Assembly: GCA_964568585.1 (NCBI GenBank)
Contig: CAZMQI010000029.1
Span: 1 to 25,130 of the forward strand
Length of the DNA: 25,130 nt
Reading direction: 5' to 3'
Source: RGZA01 sp964568585
Lineage (GTDB): Bacteria; Pseudomonadota; Alphaproteobacteria; UBA9219; RGZA01
Shown: positions 1-7,995 of the stretch, piece after piece
How the letters are laid out: every line of letters begins with the position of its first letter
How positions within the stretch are numbered: the stretch's first letter is position 1
Translations under genes and position numbers: made by a program
Notes under the pieces: generated by a model
What the model was told of the DNA's origin: nothing
Database searches by the model: none
The model's input: only the letters and a program-made list of their open reading frames with translations

Positions 1-1
1 A

Positions 2-1207
2 CAGCGCGTTGAAATCCAGATCCGCACCAAGCATATGGACGAAGTGGCGGAGTTGGGTGTGGCCGCGCATTGGTCATATAAGCAGAATGATGAGAAGACC
101 GATGGCCGCCAATATCGCTGGCTGCGTGAATTGCTGGATATTGTGGAAAGCGCGCAGCGCCCCGAAGAATTCCTTGATTACACGCGTTTGGAATTATTCC
201 AAGACCAGGTGTTCTGTTTCTCGCCCAAGGGTGATTTGATTGCATTGCCGCGGGGTTCAACTCCTGTGGATTTTGCCTATGCCGTGCATAGCAAGGTGGG
301 CGATAAATGCGTTGGTGCCAAGGTGAATGGACGCATGGTTCCATTGCGTACGTCGTTACGCAACGGGGACCAAGTTGAAATCATCACATCCAAAACCGGT
401 GCGCCATCCCCTGCGTGGGAACGCTTTGTGGTCAGCGCCAAGGCGCGTTCACATATCCGCCGCTTCGTGCGTCAGCAGCAACGCGGTGAGTACGTAGCCT
501 TGGGTAAACCGATGCTGCAAAAACTATTCTCCGAAGAAGGCCTGCCATTCGTTGAAAAAGAACTGGAAGCGGTGGTTGGTAAATTCCAGGCTGAAGATTT
601 GGATGATTTATACGCCAATATCGGCGCATCACTACATTCCGCGCGTGACGTATTGCGCGCGTTATACCCGCAGCATCAACCTAAACAAGCCGAAAAGCCC
701 GCCAAGAAAACCGATAAGGGAACCGAAAAAGAAAAAGAGAAGAATAAAGCCAAACCACTTACGCTACGCGGTCTCATCCCCGGTATGGCGGTGCATTATG
801 CGCGTTGCTGCCATCCGTTGCCCGGCGACCGTATTGTTGGCATCGTGGTGACAGGCAAAGGTGTGACCATCCACACAACCGATTGCGAAACACTGGAAAG
901 CTTTGCCGCACAACCCGAACGCTGGATTGACGTGGCATGGGATGACAGCGCATTTCATTCGGGCAGCGTGATTGGACGTTTGAACGTTGTGATTGCAAAT
1001 TTGCCGTCAGCTTTGGCGAATTTAACGGGCGCCATCAGTAAAGCGAACGGCAATATCACCAATTTGAAAATTACCAATCGCAGCGTTGATTTCTTTGACG
1101 TATTCGTCGATGTGGAAGTCTCCAACGTGCAGCATCTCACCACCATCATGGCGGGCATACGCTCCACGCCATTAATGATTAGCGTAGAACGCGCCAAAAA
1201 CCGTTAA
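2..1207 (+). CDS. rsh: RelA/SpoT-family (p)ppGpp synthetase/hydrolase, C-terminal part (5' end outside window)
   Basis: This is the C-terminal half of a long Rsh protein that makes and degrades the alarmone (p)ppGpp. The frame is open from base 2, so the N-terminal hydrolase and most of the synthetase lie upstream. The first visible residues, QRVEIQIRTKHMDEVAELG followed by AAHW, are the conserved end of the synthetase domain. A TGS domain follows (about bases 203-388), then a helical part, a Cys/His cluster HYARCCHPLPGD (from about 791), and a C-terminal ACT domain (about 968-1192). Between the helical part and the Cys/His cluster is a strongly charged Lys/Glu linker (about 677-757) that looks longer than usual. 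Alphaproteobacteria normally carry one bifunctional Rsh; whether this copy has hydrolase activity cannot be judged without the missing part. No clear terminator follows the stop. Confidence 0.95.
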   Translation, partial: QRVEIQIRTKHMDEVAELGVAAHWSYKQNDEKTDGRQYRWLRELLDIVESAQRPEEFLDYTRLELFQDQVFCFSPKGDLIALPRGSTPVDFAYAVHSKVGDKCVGAKVNGRMVPLRTSLRNGDQVEIITSKTGAPSPAWERFVVSAKARSHIRRFVRQQQRGEYVALGKPMLQKLFSEEGLPFVEKELEAVVGKFQAEDLDDLYANIGASLHSARDVLRALYPQHQPKQAEKPAKKTDKGTEKEKEKNKAKPLTLRGLIPGMAVHYARCCHPLPGDRIVGIVVTGKGVTIHTTDCETLESFAAQPERWIDVAWDDSAFHSGSVIGRLNVVIANLPSALANLTGAISKANGNITNLKITNRSVDFFDVFVDVEVSNVQHLTTIMAGIRSTPLMISVERAKNR

Positions 1208-1308
1208 GCATCCTTAATTTCAATATCTTTGTGTTTGGTGAAAGTATTGCCGCGTCTTACGCTGCACACCTGTTCAATTTTTTAAAGAATTTTAAAAGTG
1301 AGTTTGAT

Positions 1309-1824
1309 ATGGCAGAAGATAGTAAATACGTAAAAATTGCGCATGCTGCGTATCTAAAAGCTGAACAAGAAAAGGCTGCAGCCATTAAGGCAATTGATGA
1401 TGAGCGCCTTGCATTGTTGCAAGGTTTTGCGGATGCCAAACTGATTGTCACAGCGATGCGTGATCTCGAAGAAAAATCGGGTGGCAAATTGGCGGTACGA
1501 AGTGAAGCAAACAAAAATCAGGGAACTGTGACGTTTAAAATCCGCGAAGCGCAACAGCATGATCTGGCATTAAGCGGAACGGATGATAAGCGTCATGGGT
1601 ATAAATTAGTAGTACAGCATAACGGTGTATATGTGGAGCACTTCCACGAAAGCGATTATTTTTATGTACCAACAAACTTGCCTGCGCCATTTGATGACCT
1701 GTCGCCGGTTAAAAAACTCGAGGGAACAGATTCAGCTTTAACCGAAGTATTTACCTGGGCTGGCAGCAGCGGTTATATGAAGCCCCCAAGGATTTACGAG
1801 TTTAAGCGTCCAGAGGGGCCTTAA
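1309..1824 (+). CDS. Hypothetical protein, 171 aa
   Basis: I do not recognise this protein. The ATG at 1309 is chosen; a GTG at 1231 would add 26 residues, but that extension looks like translated spacer. A weak purine-rich stretch (AAAAGTGAG) precedes the ATG. The N-terminal 55 or so residues are Ala/Glu/Lys-rich and probably helical (HAAYLKAEQEKAAAIKAI), possibly a coiled coil. The remainder is mixed, with a His/aromatic patch (VYVEHFHESDYFYVP) and a C-terminal WAGSSGYMKPPRIYEF segment. There is no signal peptide and no membrane segment, so it is probably cytosolic. It lies alone between rsh and asd on the same strand, about 100 bases from each neighbour. The start, strand and length are well supported; function is unknown. 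Confidence 0.7.
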   Translation: MAEDSKYVKIAHAAYLKAEQEKAAAIKAIDDERLALLQGFADAKLIVTAMRDLEEKSGGKLAVRSEANKNQGTVTFKIREAQQHDLALSGTDDKRHGYKLVVQHNGVYVEHFHESDYFYVPTNLPAPFDDLSPVKKLEGTDSALTEVFTWAGSSGYMKPPRIYEFKRPEGP

Positions 1825-1923
1825 TCCCACTTCTATTTCACTTGAGTTTTTACAGAAGTCCTTGCATCTACGAGGGTTTCATGGTTTTTTACGCGCTTCA
1901 ATTGAACCTCAAGGAAGTACGTC

Positions 1924-2946
1924 ATGGGTAAAAAAGCATATAAAGTAGCCGTTGTTGGCGCAACCGGAGCGGTGGGCAAAGAAATGCTTGCCATTCTTGC
2001 GGATCGCCAATTCCCTGTTAGCGAAGTTGTTGCGCTCGCCTCGCAGAAATCTGCTGGCGTGGAAGTTTCATTTGGCGAAGAAACAATTTTGAAGGTTCAG
2101 GATCTTTCTACCTATGATTTCAAGGGCACCGATATTTGCCTGTCATCTGCTGGCGCAAAAATCTCTGCGGATTTTGCACCACGCGCGGGTGCTGCTGGCT
2201 GCGTAGTGATCGACAACACATCGCATTTCCGTATGGACCCAGATGTTCCGTTGATTGTTCCGGAAGTAAACCCCGAAGCAATTGCTGGCTATACCAAGCG
2301 CAATATCATTGCTAACCCCAATTGCTCCACCATCCAGATGCTGGTGGCATTAAAGCCATTGCACGACTTTGCGAAGATTAAACGCATTGTGGTGTCGACC
2401 TATCAATCAACGTCGGGTGGTGGCAAGGAAGCGATGGATGAACTCTTCACGCAGACCAGAGCCGTATTCGTGAACGACGCGTTAAAGCGCGAAGTATTCC
2501 CGAAGCAAATTGCATTCAACGTCATTCCGCAAATTGATGTGTTCATGGAAGATGGATACACCAAGGAAGAATGGAAGATGGTGGTCGAAACCAAGAAGAT
2601 CCTTGATCCAAAGATTTTGGTCACGGCGACTTGCGTTCGCGTGCCTGTATTCATCGCACATAGTGAAGCGGTTAATGTGGAATTTGAAAGCCCGATTTCA
2701 GCCGACCAAGCCAAATCTATCTTGAAGAAGGCCCCAGGCGTCATCGTAACCGACCATTTATCTGCGGATGGGTATGTGACCCCCGTGGAAGTGGCAGGGG
2801 AAGATGCGACCTATGTCTCCCGTATCCGCGAGGATATTACGGTTGAAAACGGCCTTTCCATGTGGATTGTGTCGGATAATTTGCGTAAAGGTGCAGCATT
2901 AAATGCGGTTCAAATCGCCGAAGTGCTTGCCAAGAATTATCTGTAA
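1924..2946 (+). CDS. asd: Aspartate-semialdehyde dehydrogenase
   Basis: This enzyme reduces aspartyl phosphate to aspartate semialdehyde with NADPH, the second step toward lysine, threonine, methionine and diaminopimelate. The 340-residue length is normal. The N-terminal dinucleotide-binding motif VVGATGAVGKEM (residues 10-21) is intact. The nucleophilic cysteine is Cys134 in NPNCSTIQM, with the GGGKEAMDEL segment at about 166-174 and the catalytic histidine His246 in VPVFIAHSEAV; Arg239 just before it is the substrate-binding type. Start ATG 1924 is preceded by AAGGAAG at a good distance. lysC, the enzyme for the preceding step, is about 19 kb downstream at 21982 rather than adjacent. An AT-rich membrane-protein gene starts 3 bases after the stop. 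Confidence 0.97.
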   Translation: MGKKAYKVAVVGATGAVGKEMLAILADRQFPVSEVVALASQKSAGVEVSFGEETILKVQDLSTYDFKGTDICLSSAGAKISADFAPRAGAAGCVVIDNTSHFRMDPDVPLIVPEVNPEAIAGYTKRNIIANPNCSTIQMLVALKPLHDFAKIKRIVVSTYQSTSGGGKEAMDELFTQTRAVFVNDALKREVFPKQIAFNVIPQIDVFMEDGYTKEEWKMVVETKKILDPKILVTATCVRVPVFIAHSEAVNVEFESPISADQAKSILKKAPGVIVTDHLSADGYVTPVEVAGEDATYVSRIREDITVENGLSMWIVSDNLRKGAALNAVQIAEVLAKNYL

Positions 2947-2949
2947 GCA

Positions 2950-3432
2950 ATGAAGTTGCTGCCTGAACACTTCAAGCCACTTATAAATAAATACGGGTAC
3001 ATATTTGTGCTGGGTTGTCTTGCTGCATTGTCATATGGCAGCGAGGCTACTAATCTTTATGTGTTATTCATTTGGCTTGCTGGTGTAATAATTATAGGCA
3101 TCTTTAATAAACAGGCGCGCACATTTATCGTAGATATAATCGTTGCAGTTTATTCATTCGGCACATTAATTGTATTTTGTTATATTTTATATCGCGGTGT
3201 AAATGTGGGTATAGGGAAAGCTATACTTTATAGCTTTGGCACTATGATTGGTTGGACTGCAATTCCTCTAATACCATTTGTTATAATTAATTACACCATT
3301 GTTGCCACGGCAATCCTTGATCGTGTTACGAATAATAAAAAAACATGGGAATATTCAATAACAGGTCTTAGTCCTATAATCGCGGCAATATCTTTGGCGT
3401 ATATTTGTAGTAAAACATTATGCTACATCTAG
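2950..3432 (+). CDS. AT-rich multi-spanning membrane protein, 160 aa, unknown
   Basis: I do not recognise this protein. It is strongly hydrophobic with about four or five likely membrane helices, at roughly residues 17-33, 36-52, 59-82, 90-122 and 138-157, separated by short basic loops. That places it in the inner membrane. The base composition is unlike both neighbours: bases 3121-3180 contain 17 G/C of 60, while 3601-3660 in hslU contain 34 of 60, and codons such as ATA and TTA are frequent. It begins 3 bases after the asd stop with no clear ribosome binding site, so it may depend on coupling to asd. The composition suggests later acquisition or a gene under weak selection. A small immunity-type or orphan membrane protein is possible, but nothing in the sequence decides this. 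Confidence 0.65.
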   Translation: MKLLPEHFKPLINKYGYIFVLGCLAALSYGSEATNLYVLFIWLAGVIIIGIFNKQARTFIVDIIVAVYSFGTLIVFCYILYRGVNVGIGKAILYSFGTMIGWTAIPLIPFVIINYTIVATAILDRVTNNKKTWEYSITGLSPIIAAISLAYICSKTLCYI

Positions 3433-3498
3433 AATTTGGATTTAATCGGCATATATAAGTTTACATATCCACTTAGATATAACCTCAAAAACGAAGAC

Positions 3499-4815
3499 AT
3501 GACCGAACTAACCCCCAAAGAAATCGTTGCTGAGCTCGATAAGCACATTATCGGCCAAAGCGAAGCCAAACGCGCTGTTTCTGTGGCCTTGCGTAACCGC
3601 TGGCGTCGCCAGCAATTGCCGGATGATTTGCGCGACGAGGTATTGCCCAAGAACATCCTGATGATTGGCCCCACGGGTGTTGGTAAAACCGAAATCGCGC
3701 GTCGTCTTGCCAAGCTTGCCGATGCGCCATTCATAAAAGTGGAAGCGACCAAATATACCGAAGTCGGCTATGTGGGCCGTGACGTTGAACAAATCATCCG
3801 TGATTTGATGGAAAGCGCGGTTGCCAGCTCCAAGATAAAATCACGCAAGGACGTAAAAGCCAAAGCCGAAAAATTGGCCGAAGAACGCCTTATCACCGCA
3901 CTGGTCGGTGAAAGTGCAAGCGCGGAGACCAAACAGAAATTCCGCGCCATGCTAAAAAACGGTGAATTGGAAGACCGCGACATTGAAATCGAAGTATCGG
4001 ATGAAAGCCCGTTATCGATGCCAACCGTGGACGTGCCCGGCATGCCCGGCGCACAGATGGGTATGCTGAACCTTGGCGATATGTTTGGTAAAAGCTTTGG
4101 CGGTGGCCGCACCAAAACCAAACGCATGCATGTCAAAGAAGCACGCGAAACGCTTATACAGGAAGAAGCCGATAAGCTACTTGACCAAGACAAGATGGTT
4201 TCAAGCGCGTTGGAAGCCGTTGAACAGCGCGGCATCGTCTTCATCGATGAAATCGATAAAATTGCCGCGCGGCAGGAATTTCGTGGTGGCGGTGATGTAT
4301 CGCGTGAAGGCGTGCAGCGCGATTTATTGCCACTTATTGAAGGCACGACTGTTTCAACCAAATATGGTCAGGTTAAAACCGACCATGTGCTGTTCATTTG
4401 TTCGGGTGCGTTCCACATCGCCAAACCATCCGATTTATTGCCGGAACTTCAGGGACGCTTGCCTATTCGTGTTGAACTTTCTGCACTCACGCAAAGCGAT
4501 TTGCGCCAGATTTTGACCGATACCCAAGCCAATCTTGTGCGTCAATATAAGGCGCTGATGGAAACCGAAGGCGTGACATTGAACATCACTGAAGATGCGG
4601 TGGATGCCTTGGCGCGTCTGGCATCGGAGATAAACGCGACGGTTGAAAATATCGGCGCGCGCAGACTGCATACCGTGCTTGAACGCTTGCTCGAAGATAT
4701 CAGCTTCGATGCTTCTGAACGCAAGGGCGAGACCGTGACGATTGATGCCAAAGTGGTGCAGGAAAAAGTCGGCGCATTGGCCAAAAATGCTGATTTATCG
4801 AAGTTTATTCTTTAA
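3499..4815 (+). CDS. hslU: ATP-dependent protease ATPase subunit HslU
   Basis: HslU is the AAA+ unfoldase that feeds proteins into the HslV peptidase in the cytosol. The 438-residue length from ATG 3499 is normal; an upstream TTG at 3436 would add 21 residues without family support. Walker A is GPTGVGKT (58-65), the pore loop is GYVG (90-93), Walker B is VFIDEID (247-253), and the arginine-rich sensor region is GARRLHTVLE (387-396). The inserted I domain occupies about 110-235. The C-terminal tail ends in ADLSKFIL, very close to the tail that docks into and activates HslV, so a partner is expected. Usually hslV lies directly upstream; here that position holds the AT-rich membrane gene, and no hslV is seen in this window. 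Confidence 0.97.
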   Translation: MTELTPKEIVAELDKHIIGQSEAKRAVSVALRNRWRRQQLPDDLRDEVLPKNILMIGPTGVGKTEIARRLAKLADAPFIKVEATKYTEVGYVGRDVEQIIRDLMESAVASSKIKSRKDVKAKAEKLAEERLITALVGESASAETKQKFRAMLKNGELEDRDIEIEVSDESPLSMPTVDVPGMPGAQMGMLNLGDMFGKSFGGGRTKTKRMHVKEARETLIQEEADKLLDQDKMVSSALEAVEQRGIVFIDEIDKIAARQEFRGGGDVSREGVQRDLLPLIEGTTVSTKYGQVKTDHVLFICSGAFHIAKPSDLLPELQGRLPIRVELSALTQSDLRQILTDTQANLVRQYKALMETEGVTLNITEDAVDALARLASEINATVENIGARRLHTVLERLLEDISFDASERKGETVTIDAKVVQEKVGALAKNADLSKFIL

Positions 4816-4829
4816 TAAATCACTTAACA

Positions 4830-4862
4830 GGGCGGCGAAAGCATTAATCACTTTGCCTGCCC
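4830..4862 (+). terminator. Stem-loop after hslU, no T tract
   Basis: GGGCGGCGAAAG (4830-4841) can pair with CTTTGCCTGCCC (4851-4862) across a 9-base loop, giving about 11 pairs with one bulge on each side. It begins 14 bases after the hslU stop. No run of T follows, so it may be a weak or Rho-assisted terminator or a 3' stabilising hairpin rather than a standard intrinsic terminator. Confidence 0.4.
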
Positions 4863-4879
4863 ATGCCCCCAGCCATTAC

Positions 4880-4902
4880 ATTCCTTCTCATATTTAAGGA
4901 AT
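4880..4902 (+). promoter_or_regulatory. Hairpin that sequesters the ribosome binding site of the 4907 gene
   Basis: ATTCCTT (4880-4886) is perfectly complementary to AAGGAAT (4896-4902) with a 9-base loop. The right arm contains AAGGA (4896-4900), the ribosome binding site 6 bases before the ATG at 4907. If it folds, the site is covered. The stem is short and AU-rich, so it would be marginally stable. This is seen in the sequence; a regulatory effect is inferred. Confidence 0.4.
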
Positions 4903-4906
4903 ATAA

Positions 4907-6628
4907 ATGGCCAGTATTACACGAGCATTCGCAATCACCGCACTCGCGCTTGGCGCGTTGACGGCCAGCGTGCGGCCAATGCATGCACAAGCGCCATCGC
5001 AAACTACAACCGATCAAGGTGAGCCGGATGAAGAAGTAGTGTTTCATCGCCTTGAAGCGTTAGATGCCAAACGCCTCACATTTCCTAAATCGATTCCTAC
5101 ACGTGAATGGCAAACTGCGTTTTTAGGTTGGGGAGGCGATGCGCCGCGCCCGCAATATCTTGGAACATTATTCAGGGATTATGCAAAGGCGAACCGTACC
5201 AACCAAGCATTGACTATCAAATGGGTTGAAGCATTGGCCGATGAACTCGTGCAGCGCGGCGATGCGAAGATGTTCTTGCTGCTTGCAGAACATTACGTGA
5301 AATATAACCAGCCAGCTACCAGCATTTACAGTTCATTCTATGGGCAACCCAATACGTTAGGGCTTGAACTAAGCCGCCTTGGAAATGTGCTGAAGAAAAG
5401 TCTGGCGATGCTATCGCCGGCTGATCAAAAACAATTCCAAAAGGATTTAGGTGAGGCAACCGCATCCTATCTGGTGGCAAATATCCCCAATGGCAGTGGC
5501 GGGGAGAACCCCGAGCCACAGCGCGGCTTCATCACCGCTGTGCTGGGCTATGAACTCATGACCAGTTATGCCACTGGCGATGAAGGATTAGCCGCATTTG
5601 AAGCCGTTATAAAAAACGCAACCTTTGCCGCAGAGGATTTGCAAGGTTTCTTGACATTGGAAGGCGTGCGCGACTTCATGATGGTTGCGTCTGGCTTCAT
5701 GCCGAAGTTGACACTGGAACACTCGCCACTCACGCATTTGTTCAATATGGGGCTCCGTGTCGATAAGGAATCCGGCGTAGCCCTTCGCAATATGTTCATC
5801 GCGGCAATCAAAGATAACAAACCAGACGAGACATTATTTGCCATCAATCAGGTGTATCGTCTTGCCGCGGTTCAGCGCTATGCCGGAAAAGTAGATACAC
5901 TGGCGCAGCAGATGCTGTCACCGGTGTGGGATGACGCGGTTGCCGCCATAATGACCCCCCAGTTAATGGGCACGATTTATCTTAAACATTACACCAATCC
6001 GATTACCTATATCCCGCGCAGCGTTACAGTGGCGCGAAATAAAACCCTGACAGCGCAACAAGAAACCGAAATGCAGGCTGTGTATACAGAGTTAATGAAA
6101 CAAACGGTAAAAAAACCGGAAGCGTTTTATAAACTGGTGGATGATTTTGCCAATAATGAGACGTTCAGAAAAGCCATGGCGCAAACTAACACAGCATTAC
6201 TGGCGCAGCATATCATGCCGCATGTGACGCATCTGGCGGTGATTTACATGGCAGATGCACATGTGGGCTCCACCATTGATAGCAACATTCGCATGATGCA
6301 TTTGATGCGGTTGGATGCGACGCTGGAACCGAAACAGCGCGTGACAACGACAGCATTCCAACGTGATATGTTCATGTTGGCAAGGGCGTGTAAGGGATAT
6401 CCGGCAAGGGCATATCAATTTACCAAAGTATTGGCGAATGCCAATACCAGCGGGTGGCACAGGCATATCACTAAATCTTTCATCGATGCTGTACGCAAGG
6501 AAATAGCTGCGCCAGAGGGAAGCGCGGCCAACGAAACGTTGGACACCATTTTGCGTGTTCAGACCGATATGCGCGCACGCGAAAAACTATTGCAAACCCA
6601 CACGCAGGCAAAGCCCAGCGCTAAATAG
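4907..6628 (+). CDS. Exported protein of unknown function, 573 aa
   Basis: The N-terminus is a typical Sec signal peptide: basic start (MASITRAF), hydrophobic core (AITALALGALTA), and a likely signal peptidase I site after MHA near residue 27. The mature protein is therefore periplasmic or outer-membrane associated. It is about 545 residues, mostly predicted helix by eye, rich in Ala, Leu, Thr and Gln, without obvious membrane segments, Cys clusters or a catalytic motif I recognise. Helix-rich stretches could form a repeat solenoid, but no regular repeat was found. Start ATG 4907 has AAGGA 6 bases upstream, inside a small hairpin. The gene runs on + and ends 8 bases short of the convergent purD stop. 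Codon use matches the neighbours, so it looks like a resident gene of a poorly known family. Confidence 0.75.
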   Translation: MASITRAFAITALALGALTASVRPMHAQAPSQTTTDQGEPDEEVVFHRLEALDAKRLTFPKSIPTREWQTAFLGWGGDAPRPQYLGTLFRDYAKANRTNQALTIKWVEALADELVQRGDAKMFLLLAEHYVKYNQPATSIYSSFYGQPNTLGLELSRLGNVLKKSLAMLSPADQKQFQKDLGEATASYLVANIPNGSGGENPEPQRGFITAVLGYELMTSYATGDEGLAAFEAVIKNATFAAEDLQGFLTLEGVRDFMMVASGFMPKLTLEHSPLTHLFNMGLRVDKESGVALRNMFIAAIKDNKPDETLFAINQVYRLAAVQRYAGKVDTLAQQMLSPVWDDAVAAIMTPQLMGTIYLKHYTNPITYIPRSVTVARNKTLTAQQETEMQAVYTELMKQTVKKPEAFYKLVDDFANNETFRKAMAQTNTALLAQHIMPHVTHLAVIYMADAHVGSTIDSNIRMMHLMRLDATLEPKQRVTTTAFQRDMFMLARACKGYPARAYQFTKVLANANTSGWHRHITKSFIDAVRKEIAAPEGSAANETLDTILRVQTDMRAREKLLQTHTQAKPSAK

Positions 6629-6636
6629 TGATGGGA

Positions 6637-7905
6637 TTACTTAAGTGCGCGCCAGCCAATATCATGGCGGCAAAAGCCTTCCGGCCAATCAATATCATTC
6701 ACCGCCAAATACGCGTAATGCTGCGCTTGTTTCAAGGTCTGGCTGAAACCAGTGACGCCCAACACGCGGCCACCATTGGCGACCACCGCGCCATTGTTAT
6801 TCAGCGTGCCCGCATGGAAGACGACAACATTGGGAAGATCGGCGGCTTTATCCAATCCCTTAATCACCGTGTTCTTTTGATAGGTTCCGGGATAGCCCTT
6901 TGCTGCCATCACAACGCATAATGCTGCGCTGTCATGCCATTCAAGTTTTACTTCTTTTAAACGACCTACCGCAGTTTTATAAAGCACATCCAGTAAATCG
7001 GATTTCAAGCGCGGCAACATCGCCTGCGTTTCGGGATCACCAAATCGTGCATTATATTCGATCAGTCTTGGACCTGTTTTAGTTAGCATCAAGCCAGCGA
7101 ACAACACACCGCGGAACGGCGTGCCATCTTTGGCCATTTGTTTGGCGGTCGGCAGGATGATGTTTTGCATGATGTCGTTCTGCATTGTATCGGTGACGAT
7201 GGGGGCAGGGGAATAGGCACCCATACCGCCGGTATTGGGGCCTTCATCGTTATCAAAGGCGCGTTTATGGTCTTGGGCGTGGGCAAAGGCGATTGCGGTT
7301 TCGCCATCACATAGCGCAAAGAAACTCGCTTCCTCGCCTTCCATATATTCTTCGATGACAAGGGATGCTCCTGCCTTGCCAAATGCGTCATGCAACATCG
7401 CATCATCAATTGCCTGTAATGCATCTGCCTTGTTCATGGCAACGGTCACGCCTTTTCCGGCGGCAAGTCCATCTGCCTTAATCACAATCGGCGCACCATG
7501 TTCTTCGACATAGGCTTTTGCCTTTGCGATGTCGGTGAAACGTGCATAACGCGCAGTGGGGATATTCGCCCGCGCGCACAAATCCTTCATGAAGCCTTTG
7601 GAACCTTCCAGCTGCGCCGCTTTGGCATTTGGGCCAAAAGCGGGAATGCCGGTCTTTTCCAGTTCATCAACTAACCCGTTCACCAGCGGGACTTCAGGGC
7701 CAACAATCACAAAATCAATTGAATGTTCATGCACCGCACGCACGATGGCGGCATTATCTTCCACACTGATGGGTAGGCAGATGGCAAGCGCCGCTATCCC
7801 TGCGTTGCCTGGTGCGGCGTACAGCTTGGTCAATTTGGGTGAATTGCTGATGGTCCACGCAATGGCGTGTTCACGACCGCCGGAGCCAATGATAAGTACG
7901 TTCAT
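6637..7905 (-). CDS. purD: Phosphoribosylamine-glycine ligase
   Basis: PurD joins glycine to 5-phosphoribosylamine with ATP, step two of purine synthesis. The 422-residue length is standard. The N-terminal motif is MNVLIIGSGGREHAIAW; the ATP-grasp part shows IKADGLAAGKGVTVA (142-156), EEYMEGEEASF (185-195), DNDEGPNTGGMGAYSP (218-233) and the metal-binding EYNARFGDPETQ (283-294). All are intact. It is transcribed away from xseA, with about 90 bases between the two starts, and meets the exported-protein gene tail to tail with 8 bases between them. There is no strong ribosome binding site before the ATG. Confidence 0.97.
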   Translation of the reverse strand: MNVLIIGSGGREHAIAWTISNSPKLTKLYAAPGNAGIAALAICLPISVEDNAAIVRAVHEHSIDFVIVGPEVPLVNGLVDELEKTGIPAFGPNAKAAQLEGSKGFMKDLCARANIPTARYARFTDIAKAKAYVEEHGAPIVIKADGLAAGKGVTVAMNKADALQAIDDAMLHDAFGKAGASLVIEEYMEGEEASFFALCDGETAIAFAHAQDHKRAFDNDEGPNTGGMGAYSPAPIVTDTMQNDIMQNIILPTAKQMAKDGTPFRGVLFAGLMLTKTGPRLIEYNARFGDPETQAMLPRLKSDLLDVLYKTAVGRLKEVKLEWHDSAALCVVMAAKGYPGTYQKNTVIKGLDKAADLPNVVVFHAGTLNNNGAVVANGGRVLGVTGFSQTLKQAQHYAYLAVNDIDWPEGFCRHDIGWRALK

Positions 7906-7995
7906 AATCTGCTTAGCCTGAGGTTGGGGCTGGTAAAAATCGTCTGTTTCTTTTAGCTATAGTTGCCGGATTACTCAATACTAACCTCGCAGATT

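Noticed and set aside
1829..1859. ACTTCT/AGAAGT inverted pair after the hypothetical gene at 1309
   Set aside because: Only six bases with a 19-base loop and no T tract at the right place; too weak to call a terminator.
3436..3498. TTG-start N-terminal extension of HslU
   Set aside because: The extra 21 residues come from AT-rich spacer and do not match the family; ATG 3499 gives the normal start and length.
3768..4361. 197-codon open frame on - opposite hslU
   Set aside because: It is antisense to the conserved AAA+ core and Ser-rich, with no sign of selection as a protein.
6628..6921. Open frame on + opposite purD
   Set aside because: It lies wholly antisense to a well-supported enzyme gene and has no recognisable protein features.
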